Source: an uncultured Bacteroides sp.
GTDB taxonomy: Bacteria > Bacteroidota > Bacteroidia > Bacteroidales > Bacteroidaceae
NCBI GenBank assembly: GCA_900552075.1
Contig: URYL01000005.1
Coordinates: 62,001-126,000, forward strand
Direction of reading: 5' to 3'
DNA length: 64,000 nt
In this document: in pieces, positions 1-8,062 of the stretch
Layout: each line of letters begins with the position of its first letter
How positions within the stretch are numbered: the stretch's first letter is position 1
Made by a program: the position numbers and the translations under genes
Notes under the pieces: generated by a model
The model's database searches: none
What the model was told of the DNA's origin: nothing
Seen by the model: only the letters and a program-made list of their open reading frames with translations

Positions 1-1
1 T

Positions 2-529
2 GGAGACAACAATACAATTCGTGAAAATGTAACCATCAACCGAGGAACTGCAGCCAAAGGCAAAACCATTGTAGGCAACAACAACTTGTTGATGGAAGGC
101 GTACATGTTGCTCATGACACCATTGTAGGAAGCGGATGCATCATCGGGAACCAAACAAAAATGGCAGGAGAAGTTATTATTGACGACAATGCCATTGTCA
201 GCGGAGTTGTCCTGATGCATCAGTTCTGTCGAGTAGGAGGTTATGTCATGATCCAAGGAGGCTGCCGCTTCAGCAAAGACATCCCCCCTTATATCATTGC
301 AGGAAGAGACCCGATTGCCTACTGCGGCATCAATATCGTAGGTCTTCGCCGCCGCGGATTTACAAATGAACAAATTGAAGCGATTCATAATGCTTACCGC
401 ATTATCTACAACAGTGGAAAAAATGTTACTGAAGCCATTGCACAGATAAAAGAGGAAATGACAATGACACCCGAAATTGCGTACATTGTATCTTTTGTAG
501 AAAACTCGCAACGAGGTATCATCCGATAA
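2..529 (+). CDS. lpxA: LpxA, UDP-N-acetylglucosamine O-acyltransferase (5' end missing)
   Basis: First committed step of lipid A synthesis: transfers an R-3-hydroxyacyl chain from acyl carrier protein to UDP-GlcNAc in the cytoplasm. The reading frame is open from base 2, so the gene begins outside the window; about 175 residues are present of the roughly 255 usual for the family. The visible part has left-handed beta-helix hexapeptide repeats, the GVHVAHD segment with the catalytic His (His125 in E. coli LpxA), and the helical C-terminal domain that begins near the GLRRRGF segment. It ends 45 bases before the next gene on the same strand. Recognition from sequence is firm. Confidence 0.95.
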   Translation, partial: GDNNTIRENVTINRGTAAKGKTIVGNNNLLMEGVHVAHDTIVGSGCIIGNQTKMAGEVIIDDNAIVSGVVLMHQFCRVGGYVMIQGGCRFSKDIPPYIIAGRDPIAYCGINIVGLRRRGFTNEQIEAIHNAYRIIYNSGKNVTEAIAQIKEEMTMTPEIAYIVSFVENSQRGIIR

Positions 530-574
530 AAAAGATTTTGTATATTTACCACATCAACCAAAGACAAACAAAAA

Positions 575-1132
575 ATGGTATACAAATTTAGAATCATATC
601 TGACGAAGTCGATGATTTCCTGAGAGAAATCAAAATCGACTCTGAAGCTTCCTTCTATGACCTGCACGAAGCTATCTTGAAATCCACAGGATACAAAGAT
701 GACCAAATGACTTCTTTCTTCATCTGCGACGATGACTGGGAAAAGGAAATTGAAATCACCCTGGAAGACATGGGTACAGGCAGTTCTGAAGAAGATACCT
801 ACGTGATGAAAGATACCCGTCTCAGCGAATTGCTGGAAGATGAAAAGCAGAAACTGCTGTATGTCTTTGACCCATTGGCTGAACGTGTATTCTTCATTGA
901 ATTGTCGGAAATCATTACCGGAAAAGATTTGGACAAAGCGGTATGTTCCCGTAAAAGCGGAGAAGCTCCCAAACAGACCATCGACTTTGACGAACAGATG
1001 AATACAAATGCTGCCCTCGACCTAGATGAGAATTTCTACGGCGACCAGGATTACGACATGGAAGACTTTGACCCGGAAGGATTCGACATCAACGAAGGAA
1101 GCGGAAATCCTTACGACGAAGACAAATATTAA
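575..1132 (+). CDS. Plasmid pRiA4b ORF-3-like protein
   Basis: A 185-residue cytoplasmic protein with no signal peptide or membrane segment. The N-terminal two thirds match the pRiA4b ORF-3 family: a small alpha/beta domain starting VYKFRI, followed by DLHEAI, SFFICDDDWEKE and the YVFDPLAERVFF strand region. The last 50 residues are very acidic (Asp, Glu, Asn, Tyr-rich) and probably disordered. The family is common and conserved in Bacteroidales, but I know no biochemical function for it. It sits between lpxA and miaA on the same strand and is followed by a hairpin terminator. The family call is good; the function is unknown. Confidence 0.75.
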   Translation: MVYKFRIISDEVDDFLREIKIDSEASFYDLHEAILKSTGYKDDQMTSFFICDDDWEKEIEITLEDMGTGSSEEDTYVMKDTRLSELLEDEKQKLLYVFDPLAERVFFIELSEIITGKDLDKAVCSRKSGEAPKQTIDFDEQMNTNAALDLDENFYGDQDYDMEDFDPEGFDINEGSGNPYDEDKY

Positions 1133-1168
1133 CCTTCGCTTTTTCCATACTCAATTTTATATCGCAAG

Positions 1169-1209
1169 AATGTCATCCTGGACCATCGTTCAGAATGACA
1201 TTTCTTTTT
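1169..1209 (+). terminator. Rho-independent terminator after the pRiA4b-like gene
   Basis: Inverted repeat AATGTCAT / ATGACATT (arms 1169-1176 and 1195-1202) with an 18-base loop, followed by a run of T. It separates the lpxA-proximal genes from miaA. The loop is long for a terminator, so confidence is moderate. Confidence 0.6.
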
Positions 1210-1228
1210 TCCCTAAGACCCATCACTC

Positions 1229-2140
1229 ATGAAAAAGCCCGTCCTCATTGTACTCATCGGCCCTACAGGAGTAGGAAAGACAGATTTAAGCCTTTCCATT
1301 GCAGAGCACTACCACACCCCGATTATCTCCTCCGATTCCCGTCAGCTCTACAAGGACCTGAAAATCGGTACTGCTGCCCCCACTCCCGCACAATTGGCGA
1401 GAGTGCCTCACTATTTTGTCGGGACACTGGAACTGACTGACTATTACAGCGCGGCTCAGTATGAAACGGAAGTACTGAAAAAATTGGACGAGTTGTTCAA
1501 GACACACCCCGTAGTAGTCATGACCGGCGGCTCCATGATGTACGTGGATGCCGTGTGCAAAGGTATCGATGACATTCCGACTGTGGACAAGGAAACCCGC
1601 GAACTGATGATTCACCGTTATGAAACGGAAGGACTGGAGGCGCTCTGTGCCGAATTGCGACTGCTCGACCCGGAATACTACCGAATTGTAGACCTGAAAA
1701 ATCCCAAAAGAGTGATTCATGCACTGGAAATCTGCTACATGACGGGAAAAACCTATACTTCTTTCCGCACCCGTACGCAAAAGGAACGTCCTTTCCACAT
1801 CGTCAAAGTCGGACTGACCCGCGACCGTGAAGAACTGTATCAGCGCATTAACCAACGTGTGGACGAAATGATGAAAGAAGGCTTGCTGGAAGAAGCCAAA
1901 CGGGTATATCCTTACAAACAGCTTAATTCACTGAATACCGTAGGCTATAAGGAAATCTTCAAGTACCTGGACGGGGAATGGGAACTCCCGTTTGCCATCG
2001 AGAAAATCAAACAGAATTCACGGATTTACTCCCGGAAACAAATGACCTGGTTCAAGAGGGATTCCGAAATCACCTGGTTCCACCCGGAACAGAAAGAGGA
2101 AGTCCTGCGGTTCTTGGACAGCCAGGTCAACCTTGACTGA
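1229..2140 (+). CDS. miaA: tRNA dimethylallyltransferase MiaA
   Basis: Transfers a dimethylallyl group to N6 of A37 in tRNAs that read UNN codons; the product is i6A. At 303 residues it has normal family length. Seen: P-loop GPTGVGKT at residues 11-18, the DSRQ substrate motif at 36-39, a GGSMMYVDAV stretch matching the family's GGTxxY region, and C-terminal RQMTWF. The stop codon overlaps the 3' end of the opposite-strand AI-2E-type exporter gene by 14 bases, so the two transcripts converge. The identification is firm. Confidence 0.97.
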   Translation: MKKPVLIVLIGPTGVGKTDLSLSIAEHYHTPIISSDSRQLYKDLKIGTAAPTPAQLARVPHYFVGTLELTDYYSAAQYETEVLKKLDELFKTHPVVVMTGGSMMYVDAVCKGIDDIPTVDKETRELMIHRYETEGLEALCAELRLLDPEYYRIVDLKNPKRVIHALEICYMTGKTYTSFRTRTQKERPFHIVKVGLTRDREELYQRINQRVDEMMKEGLLEEAKRVYPYKQLNSLNTVGYKEIFKYLDGEWELPFAIEKIKQNSRIYSRKQMTWFKRDSEITWFHPEQKEEVLRFLDSQVNLD

Positions 2141-3149
2141 CTTCGGAACTGTCTTCATCGGTCAACAAAAACTCCTTGCGGAACATCTCCACAAACAAGA
2201 GGAAGAGGGATACCATCAACGGTCCGAAAATAATGCCCATGAAACCAAACAGAGGAAGCCCGGCCACCACCCCGAAAATCGTAATCAAAGGATGCACATC
2301 GGCCATCTTCTTCTGCAAGATGAAACGAATCAGGTTATCACACTGAGCGACAATCAGTCCCCCATACCCAAACATAATCAAGGCACTCACCCAATTGCCT
2401 ACAACCAAGAAATATACCGTAATCGGCCCCCACACCAGGACGGTACCAACAATGGGAATTACCGAAGCAAAAGCCGTCAGCATGGCACTCAGAAACGGAT
2501 TGGGCGCATCGCAAATCAAGTAGCCTCCCAAGGAAATAAGCCCCTGGATAATGGCCAGCAATGGAATGCCGATGGCATTGGAGCGCACCATCAGCTGTAC
2601 CTTTTTCAGCACCTCAACCTTATTTTCGGCCTTGAAAGGAAGCAGGGTGGAAATATAATGTTCCATGTTTTTGCCCTCATACAGCATGAAAAACATCAGC
2701 ATGATAGCCACGCAGAGATTGACCAGCAAGTCACTGACCCCACTCATCACCGACTGCCCGATGGAAGAAGCCTGCGACACCAGGAAAGAAAGACTCTTCT
2801 CCGACATCACATCAAACCCTGTCCGGTCTTTGATGAAGTCTACCACTTCCCCAATCGGCCGGATAATGGCCTCCGTATCAAAATGCATCTTGGACACCTG
2901 GCTGACCAACGCCCAGGCAAACAAGGAAAGCGGAATCAGGATAAACAGAGTCACCCCAATGGTCACCAGCCACACCGCCAACGCCCGTTTCATCTTCGTC
3001 TGCAGCCAGAACGTAAAATTACGCAACAACAGGTAGAGCGTAAATCCACCTAAAATACCGTTCATGAAAGGCTGTGCCTGACGGAACAGCAGGTATCCCA
3101 GTCCAAGGATAAACACAACCAGCGAATATTTCCAGTATCTTTCCCTCAT
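2127..3149 (-). CDS. AI-2E family transporter (PerM/YdiK type)
   Basis: A 340-residue polytopic inner-membrane protein of the AI-2E exporter superfamily. Two hydrophobic segments lie in the first 45 residues and a third near 60-80, then a soluble stretch (about 85-140), then four or five further segments to about residue 325, ending in a short charged tail. This is the usual architecture of the family. Substrates of members range from autoinducer-2 to sodium/proton exchange, and the sequence does not say which applies. It is first read after two small membrane-protein genes on the same strand (13-base gap to the next upstream gene), so it is probably co-transcribed with them. Confidence 0.85.
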   Translation of the reverse strand: MRERYWKYSLVVFILGLGYLLFRQAQPFMNGILGGFTLYLLLRNFTFWLQTKMKRALAVWLVTIGVTLFILIPLSLFAWALVSQVSKMHFDTEAIIRPIGEVVDFIKDRTGFDVMSEKSLSFLVSQASSIGQSVMSGVSDLLVNLCVAIMLMFFMLYEGKNMEHYISTLLPFKAENKVEVLKKVQLMVRSNAIGIPLLAIIQGLISLGGYLICDAPNPFLSAMLTAFASVIPIVGTVLVWGPITVYFLVVGNWVSALIMFGYGGLIVAQCDNLIRFILQKKMADVHPLITIFGVVAGLPLFGFMGIIFGPLMVSLFLLFVEMFRKEFLLTDEDSSEVSQG

Positions 3150-3162
3150 AGGCTCTTCGCAA

Positions 3163-3504
3163 TTAATTTTCCTTTTCTTCCTCTTGCGGAATCCGGAAAG
3201 CCGTATAAAGCTCCAGCACCGCAGAGATAGTCAGACAAACAATCCATTCGTTCCGCTTCCAAAGCAACATCACTACGCCTGTCAACACCAGCAACATCGC
3301 ACCGAGAAGCTGTTGGCGTCGCAAACGACGAATTACCACACTGCTACCCTTATATTCTGACACCAGCTGCACATAGGCAAACAGACAAGCACCCACCAGA
3401 TACACATACGGAGCCCACTCCAGTTTCAGGAACTGAAGCACCAGTCCGATAAACAGTACGATAGCACCTGCCACAGCCAGGTTGTCTTTCATCTTCGCAT
3501 TCAT
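3163..3504 (-). CDS. Small four-helix membrane protein, function unknown
   Basis: A 113-residue protein with four hydrophobic segments at about residues 8-26, 30-48, 66-82 and 88-103, a basic loop (RRLRRQQ) between the second and third, and an acidic C-terminus. I do not recognise a functional family; it looks like a Bacteroidales conserved hypothetical. It directly abuts the FtsB/DivIC-like gene upstream (that gene's stop is the base before this gene's start) and precedes the AI-2E-type transporter gene, so the three form one minus-strand operon. Confidence 0.7.
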   Translation of the reverse strand: MNAKMKDNLAVAGAIVLFIGLVLQFLKLEWAPYVYLVGACLFAYVQLVSEYKGSSVVIRRLRRQQLLGAMLLVLTGVVMLLWKRNEWIVCLTISAVLELYTAFRIPQEEEKEN

Positions 3505-3807
3505 TTACTTGTCTTCCTCAAAAATAAAAATATCCTCGTTTTCCTTTTTCATCAGGTACTTTTCGCGAGCCACCTTCTCCAAGGCTTCCTTGTTGGAAGT
3601 AATCTCCTTCAGCATCTTGCTGTCTTCCTCATACTGCTTCCGGTAGCGCTCAATCTCCGTATTCAGCTGATGAATCTCCCGCTTGTGTGCCACACGGCGT
3701 ATCAGGCTGTTCTCGTCCAGCACGCCAATGATTAACAGAAAGACTCCAATAGTCACCCAATATTTATGCCTCCCGATAAAAGCCCAGATATTAGCCAGTT
3801 TACCCAT
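3505..3807 (-). CDS. FtsB/DivIC-like septum formation initiator protein
   Basis: A 100-residue bitopic protein: short cytoplasmic N-terminus, one membrane segment at about residues 16-33, then a periplasmic coiled coil with heptads through about residue 75, and an acidic tail. This is the architecture of FtsB/DivIC (PF04977), which with FtsL and FtsQ links the outer division proteins. I place the start at the ATG at 3807. A longer frame from a TTG at 3834 would begin inside the TATCTTTG -7 promoter box and so upstream of the transcript. It is first gene of the minus-strand operon and divergent from dnaX. Confidence 0.8.
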   Translation of the reverse strand: MGKLANIWAFIGRHKYWVTIGVFLLIIGVLDENSLIRRVAHKREIHQLNTEIERYRKQYEEDSKMLKEITSNKEALEKVAREKYLMKKENEDIFIFEEDK

Positions 3808-3831
3808 AAAAATTCCTACTTTATTACCTTG

Positions 3832-3839
3832 CAAAGATA
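3832..3839 (-). promoter_or_regulatory. -7 box for the FtsB/DivIC-like operon
   Basis: TATCTTTG on the minus strand, an exact match to the Bacteroidetes -7 consensus TAnnTTTG, about 25 bases before the ATG at 3807. Confidence 0.75.
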
Positions 3840-3883
3840 GAAATTATTTCGCAGCAAGTCCATGACAAGAAAGAGATTTTATG

Positions 3884-3891
3884 TACATTTG
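3884..3891 (+). promoter_or_regulatory. -7 box for dnaX
   Basis: TACATTTG matches TAnnTTTG and lies 34 bases before the dnaX ATG. It rules out the in-frame ATG at 3881, which would be upstream of the transcription start. Confidence 0.75.
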
Positions 3892-3925
3892 CAAAAATAT
3901 CAAGGAATCAAAAACGAATCAACTC

Positions 3926-5773
3926 ATGGAAAATTATATCGTATCGGCACGCAAATACCGCCCGTCTACATTCGACACCGTGGTGGGACAGCGTGCATTG
4001 ACCACGACCCTGAAAAATGCCATTGCCAACCACAAACTGGCGCACGCCTACCTGTTCTGCGGTCCGCGAGGAGTAGGAAAAACCACCTGCGCCCGTATCT
4101 TTGCCAAGACCATCAACTGCCTGCACCCCACGGCAGAAGGAGAGGCTTGCAACGAATGTGAATCGTGCAAGGCATTCAACGAGCAGCGTTCCTATAATAT
4201 CCATGAGCTGGATGCTGCTTCCAACAACTCGGTAGAGGATATCCGTTCACTGATTGAACAGGTGCGTATTCCGCCACAAATCGGCAAATACAAGGTGTAC
4301 ATCATCGACGAGGTACACATGTTGTCTACGGCAGCTTTCAACGCCTTCCTGAAGACCTTGGAAGAACCGCCCCAGCACGCCATCTTCATCCTGGCCACCA
4401 CGGAGAAGCATAAGATTCTGCCCACCATCCTCAGCCGGTGCCAGATTTATGACTTCAACCGCATCACGGTCAGCGACACGGTGGAGCACCTGGAGAATGT
4501 GGCCCGCAAAGAGCACATCGAAGCCGAACCGGAAGCCTTGAACGTGATTGCACAGAAAGCCGACGGAGGTATGCGTGACGCCCTCTCCATCTTCGACCAG
4601 GTGGTGAGCTTCACCAACGGGCACATTACCTACCAGAGTGTGATTGAGAACCTGAATGTACTGGACTGCGAATATTATTTCAAACTGACGGATTTCTTTT
4701 TGGAAAATAAAGTATCTGACTGTCTGTTGACCTTCAACGACATTCTCCGGAAGGGATTCGACGGCAACCATTTCATCACCGGACTGACGTCTCATTTCCG
4801 CGACCTGTTAGTGAGCCGCGACCCGGCCACCCTGCAACTACTGGAAACGGGGGCTTCCATCCGCGAACAATACCAGGCACAGGCACAGAAATGCACGCCG
4901 CAGTTTCTGTACAAGGCCATGAAGCTGTGCAACGACTGCGACTTGAACTACCGCCAGAGCAAAAACAAACGCCTGCTGGTGGAACTGACACTGATTCAGC
5001 TGGCACAGCTGACAGCCGAACCGGAAGACACGGGCAGTGGGCGTAGCCCTAAGAAACAATTATCTCCCGTTTTCCACACCGCACAAACCGGTCAGCCTGT
5101 AGCACAGGAGACCCACACGGCCACAACCGCCACAGCCGCCCCGGTAACTCATGCTGCTCCACAGCCTCAACCTGCTCCAGCCACGGCACAACCAGAACCC
5201 TATGCCACAACCTTGAAGCAAGCGAAAGTGCCCTACACCAAGGCCAGTCCGCTTCCGAAAACGGCAACCGAAAAAAAAGCACCGGTCTTCAAGGCAGGAA
5301 GTTTGGGGATGTCTATCCGGAAAGCACAGGCTCAACCCGCTGCTGCGGCTTCACAACCTGCTGCACAGCAAGCTTCGGTGGCACCTGCGGCCGACAACTG
5401 GGAAGACTATATCTTCAATGAAAAAGATTTAGGCTACTACTGGCGTGAGTTTGCCAGCCTGCTACCCAAGGAAGAAGCAGCCAATGCCGGACGTATGAGA
5501 AACATGCACCCGCATCTGCTGGCCGACCAGCATACCTTTGAAGTGGCTGTGGACAATGGCATGGTCCAGAAATACATGCAGCAGCTGGCTCCTCAGATAG
5601 AAGCCCACTTGCAAAAGAAGCTACACAACCGCAAAATCAAGATGACCACGCGGGTGAGCGAAGCCAATGAAAACGTACGGGCCTACAGCCACGTAGAGCG
5701 TTTCCAAATGATGAGCAAAAAGAATCCCAGCCTACTGAAACTCAAGGAGGCTTTTGAATTGGAACTCTCCTAA
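3926..5773 (+). CDS. dnaX: DNA polymerase III subunit gamma/tau
   Basis: ATPase of the clamp-loader complex that loads the beta clamp and couples replisome parts. The 615-residue protein has an AAA+ domain with Walker A GPRGVGKT at residues 46-53, a zinc site of Cys65, Cys75, Cys78 and Cys81, Walker B DEVHML, and the sensor region TTEKHKILPTILSRC. A long Pro/Ala/Gln/Thr-rich linker follows (about 365-500), then a tau-type C-terminal domain starting near DNWEDY. I saw no obvious slippery heptamer for making a short gamma form. The start at 3926 (MENYIVSARKYRP) fits the family and the promoter position. It ends at a strong terminator. Confidence 0.97.
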   Translation: MENYIVSARKYRPSTFDTVVGQRALTTTLKNAIANHKLAHAYLFCGPRGVGKTTCARIFAKTINCLHPTAEGEACNECESCKAFNEQRSYNIHELDAASNNSVEDIRSLIEQVRIPPQIGKYKVYIIDEVHMLSTAAFNAFLKTLEEPPQHAIFILATTEKHKILPTILSRCQIYDFNRITVSDTVEHLENVARKEHIEAEPEALNVIAQKADGGMRDALSIFDQVVSFTNGHITYQSVIENLNVLDCEYYFKLTDFFLENKVSDCLLTFNDILRKGFDGNHFITGLTSHFRDLLVSRDPATLQLLETGASIREQYQAQAQKCTPQFLYKAMKLCNDCDLNYRQSKNKRLLVELTLIQLAQLTAEPEDTGSGRSPKKQLSPVFHTAQTGQPVAQETHTATTATAAPVTHAAPQPQPAPATAQPEPYATTLKQAKVPYTKASPLPKTATEKKAPVFKAGSLGMSIRKAQAQPAAAASQPAAQQASVAPAADNWEDYIFNEKDLGYYWREFASLLPKEEAANAGRMRNMHPHLLADQHTFEVAVDNGMVQKYMQQLAPQIEAHLQKKLHNRKIKMTTRVSEANENVRAYSHVERFQMMSKKNPSLLKLKEAFELELS

Positions 5774-5795
5774 AAACTCATTTTATCCACATAAC

Positions 5796-5840
5796 AACGG
5801 GCGGAGAAACCTCAAAATCAGTTTCTCCGCCCGTTATCTT
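5796..5840. terminator. Bidirectional terminator between dnaX and queF
   Basis: A perfect 15-bp inverted repeat (arms 5796-5810 and 5821-5835) with a 10-base loop, followed by ATCTTTTATCTTT. It lies between convergent dnaX and queF and can serve both. Confidence 0.9.
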
Positions 5841-5862
5841 TTATCTTTCAGCCACTTTTGGC

Positions 5863-6321
5863 TTACAAGTCATGATTCTTCATCCGATACTCGGCCAGTT
5901 CCTCGTACTTCGTGCCCGGACGACCGTAGTTGCAGTACGGATAAATGGAAATCCCTCCACGTGGCGTAAAGATTCCTGTCACCTCAATGTATTTCGGATC
6001 CATCAGCTTGATCAGGTCCTTCATGATGATGTTCACACAGTCCTCGTGAAAGTCGCCGTGATTACGGAAGCTGAACAAATACAGTTTCAGACTCTTGCTT
6101 TCCACCATCTTCACATCCGGCAGGTAGCTGATACGGATTTCCGCAAAGTCCGGCTGCCCCGTAATCGGACAGAGGCTGGTGAACTCCGGACAATTGAAAC
6201 GTACCCAGTAATCATTCTCCGGATGCTTGTTCACAAATGCTTCCAGCACTTCCGGTGCATAATCCTGTTTATATACGGTTTTCTTGTTGCCTAACAAGGT
6301 CAGTTCGTCTTTTCTTTCCAT
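5863..6321 (-). CDS. queF: QueF, NADPH-dependent preQ0 reductase
   Basis: Reduces 7-cyano-7-deazaguanine (preQ0) to 7-aminomethyl-7-deazaguanine (preQ1) in queuosine synthesis. At 152 residues it is the short, unimodular (type I) QueF. The catalytic cysteine is Cys51 in FTSLCPITGQPDF, with Asp58 as proton donor; the NADPH-binding ESKSLKLY motif is at 74-81 and the FRNHGDFHE substrate segment at 85-93. It is the last gene of the queuosine operon, three bases after queC. Confidence 0.97.
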   Translation of the reverse strand: MERKDELTLLGNKKTVYKQDYAPEVLEAFVNKHPENDYWVRFNCPEFTSLCPITGQPDFAEIRISYLPDVKMVESKSLKLYLFSFRNHGDFHEDCVNIIMKDLIKLMDPKYIEVTGIFTPRGGISIYPYCNYGRPGTKYEELAEYRMKNHDL

Positions 6322-6324
6322 AAA

Positions 6325-6990
6325 TTACTTGTTTTGTTTTGAAGCCAAATATTTCTCCAGTCCCTCGCGGCGCAGCTTGCAGGCCGGACAATGTCCACAA
6401 CCGTCACCCGGAATGCCGTTGTAGCATGTCAGCGTTTCGTTCCGCACCAAATCCAGTACGCCCAACTCATCAGCCAGAGCCCATGTCTGCGCCTTATCAA
6501 TCCACATCAGCGGTGTATGAATCACAAACTGCTCGTCCATGGCCAGGTTCAGCGTCACGTTGAGCGACTTGATAAACGAGTCGCGACAATCCGGATAACC
6601 GCTGAAGTCCGTCTGTGAAACTCCAGTCACCAAGTGGAAGATTCCCCGTTCACGGGCATATACCGCCGCAATGCTCAGGAAAAACAGGTTCCGTCCCGGC
6701 ACAAACGTATTCGGGAAAGAATCTTTCGGTTTCACCTCATCCATGTGGATGGAAGTATCCGTCAGCGAGTTTTTGCCCAGGTGTCCGATGAACGATACAT
6801 CCATCACATCAAACTCCACGCCTGCCTTTTCTGCAATCTTGCGTGCCAGTTCCACTTCTTTTTCATGCTTCTGTCCGTAGAGGAAACTCAGTGCATGTAC
6901 TTTCTTAAAATGCTTCTTTGCCCAGAAAAGACAGGTCGTAGAGTCCTGTCCGCCGCTGAATACGACAAGGGCCTCGTTCTGATTCATCAT
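6325..6990 (-). CDS. queC: QueC, 7-cyano-7-deazaguanine synthase
   Basis: ATP-dependent conversion of 7-carboxy-7-deazaguanine and ammonia to preQ0. The 221-residue protein has the PP-loop SGGQDST at residues 12-18 and the C-terminal zinc site Cys189, Cys198, Cys201 and Cys204. It is the middle gene of the operon: five bases after the transporter gene and three before queF. Its product is the direct substrate of QueF, so the operon makes preQ1 from a carboxydeazaguanine made by enzymes coded elsewhere (QueD and QueE are not in this window). Confidence 0.97.
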   Translation of the reverse strand: MMNQNEALVVFSGGQDSTTCLFWAKKHFKKVHALSFLYGQKHEKEVELARKIAEKAGVEFDVMDVSFIGHLGKNSLTDTSIHMDEVKPKDSFPNTFVPGRNLFFLSIAAVYARERGIFHLVTGVSQTDFSGYPDCRDSFIKSLNVTLNLAMDEQFVIHTPLMWIDKAQTWALADELGVLDLVRNETLTCYNGIPGDGCGHCPACKLRREGLEKYLASKQNK

Positions 6991-6995
6991 ATCCT

Positions 6996-7682
6996 TTAAA
7001 TTTCCTTGATTTTTAATACATTGTATGAGATGTGCTCGTCATAGACATCTGTATCATCCACTCGCTTGATGTACTTCACCACGCGTACGGTTACCGGCAG
7101 CACAATTACCTCATACAGGGTTTTGAGTACCACCTGTACCACCATCATCTTGGCCAGTTCACTCACCGGCATCAGTCCCCCGAATGCCAGCGGGAAGAAA
7201 ATCAGTGAATCGGCTCCCTCTCCAGCTACGGTCGACAAAATGGCACGGGCCGAAAAATTCTTTCCATGGGAAGCCACTTTCATACGACTCATCACATACG
7301 CATTGATAAACGAACCTACTAAGAAGGCCGCCAGACTGGCTGCGGCAATACGCGGTGCCATACCGAACACGAAGTTGAAGCTTTCTTCTCCCTCCCAGAA
7401 CGGAGCGGCAGGAAGGGCTACGGCCAGCTGTCCCATGGCCACCACCATGAAATTCATCAGGAATCCCATCCAGATAATCAGACGCGCCTTACGGAAGCCC
7501 CACACTTCGGCAATACAGTCATTAATAATATAAGAAATCGGAAAAACAATGAGTCCGGCGGTCACGGAAATCGGACCTAATTGTACGACTTTGGTTTCTA
7601 ACAGATTGGCTGCCACTAGGCAGACACAAAACACAATGCCCAAAACCATAAAAGGCACTGATACGAGATTTTCTTTCTTCAT
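6996..7682 (-). CDS. Queuosine precursor transporter (QPTR/YhhQ, DUF165)
   Basis: A 228-residue inner-membrane protein with about six hydrophobic segments. The family (DUF165, YhhQ in E. coli) imports queuosine precursors such as preQ0 and preQ1. Seen: the FPISYIINDCIAEVWGF segment near residue 45, which is typical of the family, and EGADSLIFFPLAF in the later half. It is first gene of the operon with queC and queF, which independently supports the substrate. Its ribosome-binding site AGGAG lies in the tail of a putative preQ1 riboswitch, so it may be shut off when preQ1 is plentiful. Confidence 0.93.
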   Translation of the reverse strand: MKKENLVSVPFMVLGIVFCVCLVAANLLETKVVQLGPISVTAGLIVFPISYIINDCIAEVWGFRKARLIIWMGFLMNFMVVAMGQLAVALPAAPFWEGEESFNFVFGMAPRIAAASLAAFLVGSFINAYVMSRMKVASHGKNFSARAILSTVAGEGADSLIFFPLAFGGLMPVSELAKMMVVQVVLKTLYEVIVLPVTVRVVKYIKRVDDTDVYDEHISYNVLKIKEI

Positions 7683-7684
7683 CG

Positions 7685-7720
7685 CTCCTGTTTTTTACGT
7701 GGTGTTCTAGAATACACGAC
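7685..7720 (-). ncRNA. Putative preQ1-I riboswitch in the queuosine operon leader
   Basis: Read on the minus strand the leader has a 4-bp stem CGTG (7718-7715) / CACG (7701-7698) enclosing a loop with TTCTAGAACAC, then the A-rich tail TAAAAAAC and AGGAG just before the ATG. The B. subtilis queC riboswitch has the same order: stem, TTCTAG, ACACC, stem, AAAAAAC, ribosome-binding site. Pairing of the loop CTAG with the tail CAGG would close the pseudoknot and hide the Shine-Dalgarno. The P1 stem is short, and the same bases form a near-palindrome (GTGTTCTAGAA-ACAC) that could be a protein operator. The operon's content favours the riboswitch. Confidence 0.65.
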
Positions 7721-7765
7721 CGCTATTCACGGCATCGCATGTAAATGTTCTCTTTTAATCGGGCG

Positions 7766-7773
7766 CAAAGATA
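7766..7773 (-). promoter_or_regulatory. -7 box for the queuosine operon
   Basis: TATCTTTG on the minus strand. It gives a leader of roughly 75 bases that contains the putative preQ1 element. Confidence 0.75.
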
Positions 7774-7878
7774 CAAAGAATTTTCGGGACTGCCATGCAG
7801 TTTCCCTCACTTAATCACCTCATCCTGTTCTATAAACATCCAAACGCCAGTCTGTTTAACTTGTATCGTCCTTGAAAA

Positions 7879-7970
7879 TTCTCTGTTCCACACCGCGGGA
7901 TTTGTATCCCACACTGTGAAATATGTATCCCACACTGTGGTTTTTATATCCCACACTGTGGGACAGAGAA
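7879..7970 (+). repeat. 92-bp phased-palindrome element, copy A
   Basis: Four copies of a CACAcTGTG-type palindrome start at 7889, 7910, 7931 and 7952, an exact 21-bp period; the first is degenerate (CACACCGCG). The ends form an inverted repeat (TTCTCTGT / ACAGAGAA, extending to about 14 bp). An about 90% identical copy in the opposite orientation lies at 41396-41487. The rest of this 380-bp intergenic region holds the queuosine leader and the two divergent promoters. Short open frames here (repeated Ser-His-Thr-Val in translation) are an artefact of the repeat. Confidence 0.9.
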
Positions 7971-8022
7971 ATCTCTTCGGAGAAAGACCTTAAATGCAAG
8001 GAGAAAAACAAATAAAAAATCG

Positions 8023-8030
8023 TACCTTTG
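8023..8030 (+). promoter_or_regulatory. -7 box for the nitroreductase operon
   Basis: TACCTTTG, 32 bases before the ATG at 8063; it lies 53 bases beyond the phased-palindrome element. Confidence 0.75.
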
Positions 8031-8062
8031 TACATCATGTAGCTAAACTCATTCTATAGACA

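Noticed and set aside
7879..7970. Transposon or MITE with target-site duplication
   Set aside because: Terminal inverted repeats are present in both copies but no flanking direct repeats were found at either site, so mobility is not supported by this alone.
7745..8038. Short open frames on both strands between the queuosine and nitroreductase genes
   Set aside because: They translate the 21-bp palindromes as repeated Ser-His-Thr-Val or Ser-Val-Gly-Tyr units and lack a ribosome-binding site; the DNA repeat explains them.
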